Below are positions 17,692 to 25,913 of a stretch of 64,000 nucleotides of DNA, one piece after another (the first letter of the stretch is position 1; the number at the start of each line of letters is the position of its first letter). Position numbers and translations under genes: made by a program. The DNA comes from Bin52 sp965213935 (lineage in GTDB: Bacteria; Pseudomonadota; Alphaproteobacteria; Thalassobaculales; Thalassobaculaceae). Where the stretch lies: positions 186,001 to 250,000 of the forward strand of contig CBDCAO010000011.1 of NCBI GenBank assembly GCA_965213935.1. The letters are read 5' to 3'. Below the pieces are notes generated by a model that ran no database searches, was not told the DNA's origin, and was given only the letters and a program-made list of their open reading frames with translations.

Positions 17692-18019
17692 AACATCTCA
17701 ACCCGGCATCCGCGATGCGATCCAGGAGTGACGGTTTCTTCGTCCGGGTACCGCCGTCCCTGAGGCCAGTGCCACTTCACCCACCGCCGACGCAACGAGA
17801 GGACGCAGCCGGAGGACTGCAAGCGCCGCACTCGGTATGAGACGGTGAAAGGAGGGCGGACCGGACTGTCAGGCGGCAGTGCGAGCCCGTGCAGCGCGGC
17901 ACCGGATTGATCGATGAGCCGGGCGCGGCCTCCCTGCGAACGGCATTCCGGGAAGAGCGGTTTTCCAGGCACCTCACCCGGCAAGGCTACCGGTCAACCG
18001 GGGACTGCAGGGTTCTGCC
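17692..18019. other. Intergenic stretch without a recognisable gene
   Basis: Short frames exist on both strands, but none resembles a known protein or has a good ribosome-binding site. The stretch lies between the end of the lexA unit and an IS21 fragment, so it may be the scar of integration events. I found no tRNA in it. Confidence 0.4.
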
Positions 18020-18480
18020 GCGCGACAAACAAGATGAGACTCCAGCGACAATCAGGGTGAGACGGGGCTCGCCGGCCTGGAACGGAGGGAGGGCGTAGCC
18101 CGACTGGAGGTCCAGGCCGGCGAAAGAATCCCCGGAGGCCTCCGGGCGTCGGTGGCCGGTCGGGCAAGGTTTGTGCTTTTCCGAGTCGAAGGAGAGCGCA
18201 GGGGTGCCCGGCCGCCACGTCACCGATTGCCAGAAGAGGCTCTTCATGCAGCTGAGAAAGACCCACACAACCGAAGTCGCATCCGCGAAGGCGGGGTTCA
18301 GCCGCGCCACCGGCTACCGTCTGGACGCCGATCCCCTTGCGGATCAGGAGGCGGCCAAGCCACGGGGCCGGACCCGCTGGCCGATGTCTTCGGTTCAGTG
18401 CGGCCGCCGTGTACCGGCCCGAAGGCGCCGGCTGTCTGGACTGCTCCGGCGGAACAAGGGCACAGAATTCCAGTGAACGG
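18020..18480 (+). mobile_element. IS21-family element, left-end remnant with truncated istA
   Basis: A frame beginning near 18207 reads PGRHVTDCQKRLFMQLRK followed by TTEVASAKAGFSRATGYRLD, the start of IS21-type IstA transposases. After about 18340 the match continues in another frame (…TGPDPLADVFGS…) and then dies out. The catalytic core and istB are gone. The stretch ahead (18033-18063, containing CAGCGACAATCAGGGTGAGA) looks like the terminal repeat region of such elements. It is a dead fragment and marks the left side of the defence-like island. Confidence 0.65.
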
Positions 18481-18494
18481 CATTCGAGGTTGCC

Positions 18495-18686
18495 ATGCCG
18501 GTTGTTACCGTGACGCAGGAATGTCCGGTCACCGTTCCGGCCATGCTGCGCCAAGGCATCGATCTTGGCGCAGGCAACATCATGGAGGCGACCCTTGCGG
18601 GCACTGGCATCGTGTTAAGGCCCGGGCAACCCGTGGATTGGGATGCCGCGGCCAGCGCCCGGGGGTCTCGGGCTTTCAGAAGATGA
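18495..18686 (+). CDS. AbrB/SpoVT-like antitoxin
   Basis: A 63-residue protein whose first 48 residues follow the swapped-hairpin AbrB pattern: VVTVTQECPVTVPAMLRQGI, then LGAGNIMEATLAGTGIVLRP. Such proteins bind DNA and often act as antitoxins that repress their own operon. The usual KGQ before VTIP is replaced by ECP. Its stop overlaps the start of the next frame as ATGA, the arrangement of a toxin-antitoxin pair. It sits directly after the IS21 fragment. It could also be a relic. Confidence 0.55.
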   Translation: MPVVTVTQECPVTVPAMLRQGIDLGAGNIMEATLAGTGIVLRPGQPVDWDAAASARGSRAFRR

Positions 18687-18952
18687 AAGCCGTCTCCGGG
18701 AGCAAAGAGAGTCGTCGCGGACCGCACCGGGTAACGCTTTGCGGTGTGAATCGACATGGCATCGCTGTTCGATTGCACGATCAGCACGTCGCCCTCGAAG
18801 TGGTGCGCGGCCTCGCCGGCCCGGAGCGCGAGAACCTGTTTGCCTGCTGGATCGAACCAAGGCGGGGCGCCGATACTTCCCGCCGCAGGTTCATGGAGGT
18901 CGAAGTCCAGGACCAGGGCGACGCCCTGCTCTGGGTGATCCACCCGGCGTGA
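18683..18952 (+). CDS. Hypothetical 89-residue protein, possible toxin partner
   Basis: I do not recognise this protein. It begins at an ATG overlapping the AbrB-like stop by four bases. Its second half shows strong preference for G or C at third codon positions, as in real genes of this genome (…VALEVVRGLAGPERENLF… and a C-terminus VEVQDQGDALLWVIHPA). Position suggests it is the toxin or effector of a two-gene unit, but there is no PIN, MazF or HEPN motif. An antisense frame is also open, so coding status is not certain. Confidence 0.38.
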   Translation: MKAVSGSKESRRGPHRVTLCGVNRHGIAVRLHDQHVALEVVRGLAGPERENLFACWIEPRRGADTSRRRFMEVEVQDQGDALLWVIHPA

Positions 18953-18969
18953 AATGCTGAGACCCTTGC

Positions 18970-18998
18970 TTGGCGGCCTGCTGTACAATAGGTATCAT
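18970..18998 (+). promoter_or_regulatory. Candidate promoter of the mazEF-like pair
   Basis: TTGGCG at 18970-18975 and TATCAT at 18993-18998 are separated by exactly 17 bases. The antitoxin ATG follows 23 bases after the -10 box. An imperfect dyad (TGTACAATAGGTATCATGTA) overlaps the -10 box and could be the operator used for autoregulation. Confidence 0.45.
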
Positions 18999-19021
18999 GT
19001 AACCGTGAAAGAACTTGCGCC

Positions 19022-19240
19022 ATGCAGGCTCCTCGGAAGACCAGTGTCGAGAAGGTACGCCGGCACCGCGCCCGGCTCCGCCAGCAAGGCCTGCGGCCTG
19101 TGCAGATATGGGTTGCCGACACACGCACCCCCGGTTTTGCCGAAGAAGCCCGGAAACAGTCGCTCGCCATTGCCACCAGCACCCATGCCGATGACGACCA
19201 GGCCTTCATCGATTCGATTTCGGAATTCGACGAAGAGTGA
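19022..19240 (+). CDS. MazE-family (DUF3018) antitoxin
   Basis: A 72-residue antitoxin. The sequence VEKVRRHRARLRQQGLRPVQ, IWVADTRTPGFAEEARKQS and an acidic end DDQAFIDSISEFDEE match the DUF3018 antitoxin MazE family closely: a short basic DNA-binding N-terminus and an acidic toxin-binding tail. Its stop overlaps the toxin start as GTGA. It should neutralise the downstream MazF ribonuclease and repress the pair. Confidence 0.85.
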   Translation: MQAPRKTSVEKVRRHRARLRQQGLRPVQIWVADTRTPGFAEEARKQSLAIATSTHADDDQAFIDSISEFDEE

Positions 19241-19566
19241 ACCGTGGTGAACTCTGGATAGCGGCCGGCGGCGGCGACTACGCCGGAAAACCCCGGCCCG
19301 TGGTGATTCTTCAAGACAACCGTTTCGACGAGGCTCCGTCAGTGACCGTCTGCGCATTGACGACAGACCAGACTTCAGCGCCGCTGTTCCGAATTCCACT
19401 CTCGCCTTCTCCAGGAAACGGGTTGAAGGAACGATGCCACGTTATGGTGGACAAGATCACGACCATCCGACGCGACCGTCTTCATCGGCGGATCGGATTT
19501 CTCGGCGACGCCGACATGCAGCAGATCGGACGTGCAGCGGTCGTCTTTCTTGGCATGGCCCGATAG
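19237..19566 (+). CDS. MazF/PemK-type endoribonuclease toxin
   Basis: A 109-residue PemK/MazF-fold toxin that cuts single-stranded RNA. It shows RGELWIAAGGGDYAGKPRPVV (the usual GDYGKPRP loop with one extra Ala), ALTTDQTSAPLFRI and MVDKITTIRRDRL, the expected core order. It uses a GTG start that overlaps the antitoxin stop, so translation follows the antitoxin. No damage to the reading frame is visible, and the pair may be active. Confidence 0.87.
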   Translation: MNRGELWIAAGGGDYAGKPRPVVILQDNRFDEAPSVTVCALTTDQTSAPLFRIPLSPSPGNGLKERCHVMVDKITTIRRDRLHRRIGFLGDADMQQIGRAAVVFLGMAR

Positions 19567-19626
19567 CGCCAGTCAAAGCATCGAATTCGGCGGCAAGCCG
19601 AGTATGGCGACGGACGACGACGAGAC

Positions 19627-19926
19627 ATGAACCCGCACCTGTCAATCCCGAAGGTCGAACTGACTGAATTCTGCCAGGCGCACGGCATCCGTAGGTTCGC
19701 CACCTTCAGCTCCGCATTGCAGAGCGACCTCGGTCCCGAGAGTGATGTCGACGTGCTGGCCGAGTTCGCACCGGGACGTACTCCTGGCCTGTCGGGCCTG
19801 GCCGGCATGGAGCTATCGACACTGTTTGACAGTCGAATGGTCGACCTGCGAACTCCGGAGGATCTGGGCCGCTGCTTCCACCACGAAGTCGTCTCCTCGG
19901 CGGAAGTCCAGTTTACGCGAGCATGA
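19627..19926 (+). CDS. MNT-type nucleotidyltransferase antitoxin, degenerate motif
   Basis: A 99-residue minimal nucleotidyltransferase of the MntA type, normally the antitoxin of HEPN/MNT systems that modifies its HEPN partner with AMP. The region GIRRFATFSSALQSDLGPES, then DVDVLAEFAPGRTPG, and VDLRTPEDL fit the family. The canonical GSxxR is changed to SSALQ: the invariant Gly and the Arg are lost, while SDVD is kept. Nucleotide transfer may therefore be impaired. Its presumed HEPN partner downstream is decayed. Confidence 0.75.
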   Translation: MNPHLSIPKVELTEFCQAHGIRRFATFSSALQSDLGPESDVDVLAEFAPGRTPGLSGLAGMELSTLFDSRMVDLRTPEDLGRCFHHEVVSSAEVQFTRA

Positions 19927-20260
19927 TGATCTCCGTCTGTGGCACATGCCGCGAGGTCAGCGACAGGGCCGTGCGGCGGACGCATTCGCACTTTCCCTTG
20001 ACGCCCGCGCGTTCCCCGGGGTGATGCGCAACGCGCCGGAACTCCAGCGGATCCGGTCCATCGGCGAAGAGGTCGGCTTTTTTGCGCGTGACGCGCGACT
20101 TCAGCCAACCGGACCCGAACAGCGAGGAGTTCGCCACTGGGTGGGGTGGACCGTGATCGAGCGGCTCATACCCGTCCATCAGGTCTCGCTTGAGGTCATT
20201 CGTCTTGACCGGACGTGGGGCGCGCCGGTCATCGACCTGCAGCTACCGGCGCGAGCCCCT
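19922..20260 (+). pseudogene. Decayed HEPN (DUF86-like) toxin gene
   Basis: Directly after the MNT gene, one frame reads HDDLRLWHM, then MRNAPELQRIRSIGEEV, and later WTVIERLIPVHQVSLEVI. These resemble, in order, the start, the central RNAVxxxLxxIGEA helix and the C-terminal region of HEPN proteins of MNT/HEPN modules. The catalytic RxxxxH motif is not readable and there is no good start codon. I see it as a relic; the match is from memory of the family and moderately weak. Confidence 0.4.
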
Positions 20261-20394
20261 TCATGCACCACCGCCGGGGACATCATCGCATCTCCGACCC
20301 TTGCCAGCGTATCGGGTTCCATGGGCGTTGATTCGGTCGAGCCATGTCTGGGCGGCCCTCATCGCTACCACACATCGTGAAGCCCCCGTTGCAA

Positions 20395-20462
20395 ACGAAT
20401 GAGCTGGCATGTGTGTCAATTAATGTATTGAGTAGTTTTACTAGAGAAGATAAACAATGTGA
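20395..20462 (+). promoter_or_regulatory. AT-rich promoter region of the ATPase-NACHT operon
   Basis: This short stretch is much richer in A and T than the flanks. TTGAGT (20428-20433) and TAAACA (20451-20456) are 17 bases apart. If used, transcription would start at or next to the ATG at 20463, giving an almost leaderless mRNA. Other spacings are possible. AGAGAAG near 20443 could act as a ribosome-binding site instead. Confidence 0.35.
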
Positions 20463-21740
20463 ATGGTCGCCTATGAACGCCCGCAGAAGTCGACACTCGT
20501 TGCCCGACTGAACGAAAAGCCCGTGCGGTTGATCCTGGTCACAGGACCGCGTCAGTCGGGGAAAACCACCCTCGTACGACAGGTCCTGCGCGATATCGGT
20601 CGGCCCTGCCGCTATCTCGCTGTCGATGAGCCCGACCCTGTCACATTCTCGCCATTTCCGCGCGACGACGTTGAACCGGAAGCAACGGAGGCCGGATCGA
20701 TCGGACCGCGTACGAGCGAGAGAGACGAGCGTTGGCTGGTGCGTAGGTGGGAAGAAGCCCGGGTTGACGCCGAGCGCTCCGAACAGGGCTTCGTTCTGGT
20801 CTTTGACGAGATCCAGAAGGTCGCGAACTGGTCCGAAGCAGTCAAGGGACTGTGGGATGCCGATCGACGCGATGCCCGGAACCTTCACGTGGTTCTGTTG
20901 GGATCAGCTCCCCTGATCCTGCAGCGGGGCATGACCGAAAGCCTTGCTGGCCGGTACGAGACTATTCGTCTCACGCACTGGTCGTTTGTCGAGATGTCCG
21001 ACGCGTTCGGTGTCGACCTGCCGGGCTACGTCTATTTCGGAGGGTATCCCGGTGCTGCAGCCATCATGCATGACGAGGAGCGCTGGCGCGAATACATCAC
21101 GGACTCTGTGATCGAACCGAACATCGAACGCGACGTGCTCGCGATGCAGCGGGTGGACAAACCCGCCCTGCTGAAAAGGGTGTTCGAGCTTGGCGCCGAA
21201 TACTCGGGGCAGATCCTGTCCTATACCAAGATGCTGGGCCAACTCCAGGACGCCGGCAACACGACCACGCTCGCCCGTTATCTCGACTTGCTGTCGCATG
21301 GTGGCCTGATAGCCGGCCTCTCCAACCATGCCAACCACGCTCATCGGGTGCGCGCCTCCAGCCCGAAGCTCAACGTGCTCAACACCGCCCTCATGTCCGC
21401 CGGTTCGGGATACACGTTCGAAGAGGCGCAAGCGGACCGCAGCTGGTGGGGACGGCTGGTCGAGAGCGCGGTCGGTGCACACCTGTACAACACCAGAACG
21501 CCCTCGCTTGGACTCCGCTACTGGCGGAACCGGGGGCGGGAGGTGGACTTTGTGCTGGAACGCGGACGGCGGCTGGTCGCCTTCGAGGTCAAGAGCGGAA
21601 CGCGACGGGTCAGCCCGAGCGGTCTTCGGGAATTCACAGAGCGCTTCGATGTGGAGAGATCGGTCCTCGTCGGCGAGGGTGGTGTTCCGTTGTCGGAGTT
21701 TCTGTCAACACCGGCGCGGGACTGGTTCGAACGCTCATGA
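20463..21740 (+). CDS. AAA_14/DUF4143 ATPase
   Basis: A 425-residue AAA+ ATPase with Walker A TGPRQSGKTT (residues 27-36), Walker B VLVFDEIQK (111-119) and a DUF4143 C-terminal half. Near residues 350-372 the pattern REVDFVL…VAFEVKS fits the PD-(D/E)XK nuclease core found in this family. Such ATPases are common in genomic islands, but their role is poorly defined. Its stop overlaps the ATG of the NACHT gene (ATGA), so the two are almost certainly co-translated. The frame is intact, unlike the decayed genes before it. Confidence 0.85.
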   Translation: MVAYERPQKSTLVARLNEKPVRLILVTGPRQSGKTTLVRQVLRDIGRPCRYLAVDEPDPVTFSPFPRDDVEPEATEAGSIGPRTSERDERWLVRRWEEARVDAERSEQGFVLVFDEIQKVANWSEAVKGLWDADRRDARNLHVVLLGSAPLILQRGMTESLAGRYETIRLTHWSFVEMSDAFGVDLPGYVYFGGYPGAAAIMHDEERWREYITDSVIEPNIERDVLAMQRVDKPALLKRVFELGAEYSGQILSYTKMLGQLQDAGNTTTLARYLDLLSHGGLIAGLSNHANHAHRVRASSPKLNVLNTALMSAGSGYTFEEAQADRSWWGRLVESAVGAHLYNTRTPSLGLRYWRNRGREVDFVLERGRRLVAFEVKSGTRRVSPSGLREFTERFDVERSVLVGEGGVPLSEFLSTPARDWFERS

Positions 21741-24700
21741 CCTTCTCGATCTCCCGCACGTGCACCAGGATTGACGCGGATCACTTCCAGCTCGGATCCG
21801 GGAATTCGCCCCGCCCGCTCGATGAGTACCGGGAAACCGCCGCCTACGTCCTGCTCGGTGCTCCGGGCGCCGGCAAGACCACCGCCTTCAAGCGGGGATC
21901 CGAAGACTGTCCGAACGGACACTACGTCACGGCGCGTGACTTCATCACGTTCGGCGAAAGGCCCGAATGGCATGGCAAGACGCTCTTCATCGACGGCCTC
22001 GACGAAATCCGGGCAGGGGCCACAGATGGCCGTACGCAACTGGACGCTATCAGATGCAAGTTGAATGCTCTCCACCAACCCCGGTTCCGGTTGTCCTGCC
22101 GCGAAGCCCACTGGCTCGGCTCCAACGACAGCAGCCATCTCGCGGCCGTATCGCCGGATGGCAAAGTCGAGGTGTTGCGCCTCGATCCGCTTACCGAGGA
22201 CGACGTTCGCAAGATGCTGGACCGACGCCAGGAAATCGACGACGGCGATGCATTCCTGGCTGCCGCCAGGGAAAGGGGAATTGGCGAATTGCTCACCAAC
22301 CCGATGAACCTGGAGTTGCTGACGAGGGTGGTCGCGGGAGATGTGTGGCCTGAATCCCGGACGCAGACGTTCGAGTTGGCTTGCGGGATGCTCGTGCGCG
22401 AAGACAACGAAGAGCATCGCCTGGCCGGGCTGACGGGCCATGACGTTCCGCGCCTGATGGACGGAGCCGGCCAGGTGTGTGCAACTCAACTTCTGACCGG
22501 GGTTGCCGGATATTCCCTGTCGCCCGGCGCAGCAGACGATCATGATTTTCCAGGTCTGGAACAGATCCCCGGTGATGACCGAAACCTGCTTCGCCGGGTG
22601 CTTTGCACAAAGCTCTTCGCGGTGCCGGACAGAAGCCCGGGCCAGGGCCGCGTGGCGCCGGCTCACCGGCACATTGCCGAGTTCATGGCCGCCAGGTACC
22701 TGGCCTCCCTGATCAGGGACGGGTTGCCGGTTCGCCGGATACTCGCCCTGATCACCGGATTCGACGGCGGCGTTGTGTCCGAAATGAGGGGGCTTTCCGC
22801 GTGGCTGGCCGTGCATTCGACGGGCTCCCGGGCGGTACTGATTGCGCGCGATCCCCTGGGTACGGTTCTCCATGGCGATGTGAACGCATTTTCCACCGAA
22901 GACAAGCGGCGGCTGCTCGATGTCATGGAGACGCACGCCGCGAGCGACCCGTGGAGCCTTGCACAGGTTCCACCGGACGCGCGACTGGGAGATCTCGTCA
23001 CACCGGACATGGTCGGGACGTTCGGTCAGCTACTGTCCGCTTCGGCCCGGGACCACACGCGCCAGCCCTTCGCCTTCATCCTGCTCGCCATCCTCCTTCA
23101 CATTCCGGCGATACCCGAACTCGCAGAAATACTGCTGGCGATCGTCAGGGACGCGGACTGCCGGCCAGGGATGCGGCGAGAGGCACTCGACGTTCTCGTG
23201 ACCTGGACACGGAACGACGGGGCATCGGCCTTTGCGCCTGAGGCGCTTCTTTCGGACATCGCCAATGGCACCATGTCCGATCCGAGCGACGATCTGCTTG
23301 GCACGCTGCTTGGTGCGCTGTACCCGACGAGGCTGTCCGTGTCCGAAATCATGCCGTATCTGCGAGAACCCCGGATACCGTCAGACTTCGGCCGGTTCCG
23401 GACGTTCTGGAGGCAAACGGTTCCTGGGGAATCTTCCCCTTTACAGCTGGCGGAGTGCCTCGATGCAATCGCGAACAATCTCGACGGCCTGCGACCCGCG
23501 CTCGTCGCCGCTCCGGGAGGAAACTCCCCGCTGACAGATGTGCCGGCGCTGCTGCTGGACCGCCTGCTTGGGCATGGGCGCGCCGAACTCCCGGCAAACC
23601 GCCTGATCGACTGGCTCGGGGCCATATCCGGTCTGGACCCCGGGCACACCCGGTGGGCGACCAGGAGGATCAGGGACCGGTTGGGCAGCGACAAGCGCCT
23701 CCTTGAGGATCTCGTTGGTCAGGCGGTGGAGCGTTGCTCCGGCTCGCCGGACTTTGCCCGCTGCATGATCGGGATGGAGCGGCGGCTCCTCGGGATCCCT
23801 TGGCCTCCGCAATGGTGCCTCGAGCAGGCAGCTACCGCAGCCGACGGTGATGTCGCTGACTGGCTTGTGCGCCGGGTTGCCGATTTCGTGCACCACAATC
23901 CGGATGGCGCCGCGCTGTCACGCCATCATGTCGAGTGCCGTCTCAGGCAAGCGCCGCAGCGTCTGCGCATGTTCAACGACAGACTGGCCGTTCTGGCCGA
24001 GAACGACGCCATGCGGAACAGTCCGGACCCGGAGGATGACAGCAACCGGGCCGTTCGTCGTCGGGAGTGGCGGGACAGCCTGGAACCTCACCTGCCATCA
24101 CTGCGCGAGAACCGGGGTCAGCCGGGGGTCCTGCACCATCTTGCCCAGGTGTACTTCGGCGATTTCATCGATCTTGGGGGCGATTCTCCCTGGGAGCGAT
24201 TTCGAGACCTCGCCGGCGAAGACGAGACCCTGGCCCGGACCGCGTTCGCCGGACTCCGCCGCTCGGTCTACCGGAGCGATCTGCCCGGTGCACCCGAGGT
24301 CGCGCGCCTTGGCGCACAAAACCGGTTTCACTACCTTGCTCTGCCGTTCATGGCGGGCCTTGAGGAAGCGGTTCCGTCCGCGTCATGCCACGGCGTCGAC
24401 ATGACGGAAGGGCAGATGCGCCTGGGTCTTGCGATCCATTTCGCCGATCCGAACTATTCCTCGATGCAACACACTCCCGGCTGGCTTGATTCGGTGCTCG
24501 ATGCTCGCCCCGATCTCGTCGCGGACGTCCTGATCGGGTGTGCTCGTCCCCTGTTGCAAGCGGGCGTCGATCCGGCCAACCACTTCTTCGATCTCGCACG
24601 ATCTCCTGGACACGCGGCAATCGCCAGCCTTGCGTGGGCGCCGTTGTTGAAAGCGTTTCCGACGCGCTGCACGAATAGCCAGCTCCCAGGACTGGGTTTT

Positions 24701-25810
24701 CTGCTCCAGGCGGCCCTTCGCTTTGGTGATACATCGTCGCTCTTGGTTGTCGTCGACAGGAAACTGACCAGTTGCAGCATGAACGTGTCGCAACGGGTGT
24801 ACTGGCTCTCGGCCGGCCTGCTTGCCTCGCCGGACACGTACCTGAGTGAACTCAGGACATACGTCGCCGGTTCCGAACGCCGGGTTCGGCATCTGGCGGA
24901 GTTCCTTGCGGCCCGCGATTTTCCGGCGCCGTTGATGCAGCAGCTCGATCCTCCGGCACTACAGCTTCTGGTGCAGGTGCTCGGAACCGCGTACCGGCCT
25001 CGAACCCGACCGTCGGGCAGGGTGTACAGGATCGACCACAGTATGCAGGTGTCGGACAGGGTCGAGGACTTCGTCAACCGGCTGGCTGCATTCCCGTCTC
25101 GGTCTGCGAGTGAGGCACTCGACGCGTTGATGTGCCACGCCGCGCTGGAACCCTGGCACACCCATCTCGCCTACGCTCGACACCGGCAGAATTCCCTGCG
25201 ACGCGAGACGTGTTTCCGGCACTGCCCTGTCGATGAGGTGGTTGGGGTCCTTGCAAACCGGCGCCCGGCGAACGCCGCCGATTTGGCGGCGTTGACACTG
25301 TCGCATTTGCAGGACATTGCCGGGAAGATCCGGGACGGCAATACCTCGGACTGGCGACAGTACTGGAACGTGGATCGGTACAACCGACCCCGGGAGCCCA
25401 AGCCGGAGAATGCGTGCCGCGACGCTCTGCTGTCGGATCTGCAGGCACGGTTGGCCGGGCTGCACGTCGACGCACTGCCGGAAGGTCGCTACGCGGACGA
25501 CAAACGGTCGGACATCCGGGTCTCGCACGGTGGAGTCAACGTGCCGGTGGAGATCAAGAAGGACAGCCACCGGGATCTGTGGAGCGCGATCCGCACGCAG
25601 TTGATCGCAAACTATTCGCGCGACCCCGAAACCGGGGGATACGGTATCTACCTCGTGTTCTGGTTCGGTGCGGGACGGTGTCCGCCGCCGGAATCGGGCG
25701 AGGTTCCGAAAGACCCCGCCATGCTTGAAGAACGCCTGCAGGCCACGTTGTCGCCCGGCGAGAAGGGTCTGATTTCAATCTGCGTGATCGACGTGTCGCC
25801 GACAGGGTAG
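21737..25810 (+). CDS. NACHT/STAND ATPase with C-terminal PD-(D/E)XK-like nuclease
   Basis: A 1357-residue protein. Residues 35-135 form a NACHT-type NTPase: Walker A LLGAPGAGKTT (41-49) and Walker B LFIDGLDEI (83-91) with the NACHT DGLDE signature. A winged-helix region and about 900 residues of helical, repeat-like sequence follow. Near the end, Asp1259 (KRSDIRV) and Glu1272-x-Lys1274 (VPVEIKKD) fit a PD-(D/E)XK nuclease core. The layout (NTPase, helical sensor, nuclease) is that of STAND immune proteins, although known Avs proteins carry the nuclease at the N-terminus. I start at the ATG overlapping the DUF4143 stop; the upstream open frame is shadow. An antiphage role is inference. Confidence 0.8.
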   Translation: MTFSISRTCTRIDADHFQLGSGNSPRPLDEYRETAAYVLLGAPGAGKTTAFKRGSEDCPNGHYVTARDFITFGERPEWHGKTLFIDGLDEIRAGATDGRTQLDAIRCKLNALHQPRFRLSCREAHWLGSNDSSHLAAVSPDGKVEVLRLDPLTEDDVRKMLDRRQEIDDGDAFLAAARERGIGELLTNPMNLELLTRVVAGDVWPESRTQTFELACGMLVREDNEEHRLAGLTGHDVPRLMDGAGQVCATQLLTGVAGYSLSPGAADDHDFPGLEQIPGDDRNLLRRVLCTKLFAVPDRSPGQGRVAPAHRHIAEFMAARYLASLIRDGLPVRRILALITGFDGGVVSEMRGLSAWLAVHSTGSRAVLIARDPLGTVLHGDVNAFSTEDKRRLLDVMETHAASDPWSLAQVPPDARLGDLVTPDMVGTFGQLLSASARDHTRQPFAFILLAILLHIPAIPELAEILLAIVRDADCRPGMRREALDVLVTWTRNDGASAFAPEALLSDIANGTMSDPSDDLLGTLLGALYPTRLSVSEIMPYLREPRIPSDFGRFRTFWRQTVPGESSPLQLAECLDAIANNLDGLRPALVAAPGGNSPLTDVPALLLDRLLGHGRAELPANRLIDWLGAISGLDPGHTRWATRRIRDRLGSDKRLLEDLVGQAVERCSGSPDFARCMIGMERRLLGIPWPPQWCLEQAATAADGDVADWLVRRVADFVHHNPDGAALSRHHVECRLRQAPQRLRMFNDRLAVLAENDAMRNSPDPEDDSNRAVRRREWRDSLEPHLPSLRENRGQPGVLHHLAQVYFGDFIDLGGDSPWERFRDLAGEDETLARTAFAGLRRSVYRSDLPGAPEVARLGAQNRFHYLALPFMAGLEEAVPSASCHGVDMTEGQMRLGLAIHFADPNYSSMQHTPGWLDSVLDARPDLVADVLIGCARPLLQAGVDPANHFFDLARSPGHAAIASLAWAPLLKAFPTRCTNSQLPGLGFLLQAALRFGDTSSLLVVVDRKLTSCSMNVSQRVYWLSAGLLASPDTYLSELRTYVAGSERRVRHLAEFLAARDFPAPLMQQLDPPALQLLVQVLGTAYRPRTRPSGRVYRIDHSMQVSDRVEDFVNRLAAFPSRSASEALDALMCHAALEPWHTHLAYARHRQNSLRRETCFRHCPVDEVVGVLANRRPANAADLAALTLSHLQDIAGKIRDGNTSDWRQYWNVDRYNRPREPKPENACRDALLSDLQARLAGLHVDALPEGRYADDKRSDIRVSHGGVNVPVEIKKDSHRDLWSAIRTQLIANYSRDPETGGYGIYLVFWFGAGRCPPPESGEVPKDPAMLEERLQATLSPGEKGLISICVIDVSPTG

Positions 25811-25913
25811 CGCGTACCATGCCGCGCGGTTCCGGACATGGGTGATGGTCACGTCCATGCCCACACTGGCGAGGAGTCGCCTGCACGATATGGATGGTCT
25901 GCTGGCGGCACGC

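Noticed and set aside
17692..18019. Possible group II intron or tRNA remnant
   Set aside because: I looked for an intron domain V hairpin and for tRNA cloverleaf elements and found neither.
18395..18988. 197-residue minus-strand frame across the AbrB-like gene
   Set aside because: Part of it has good codon bias, but there is no suitable start, and the plus-strand pair with ATGA overlap explains the region better.
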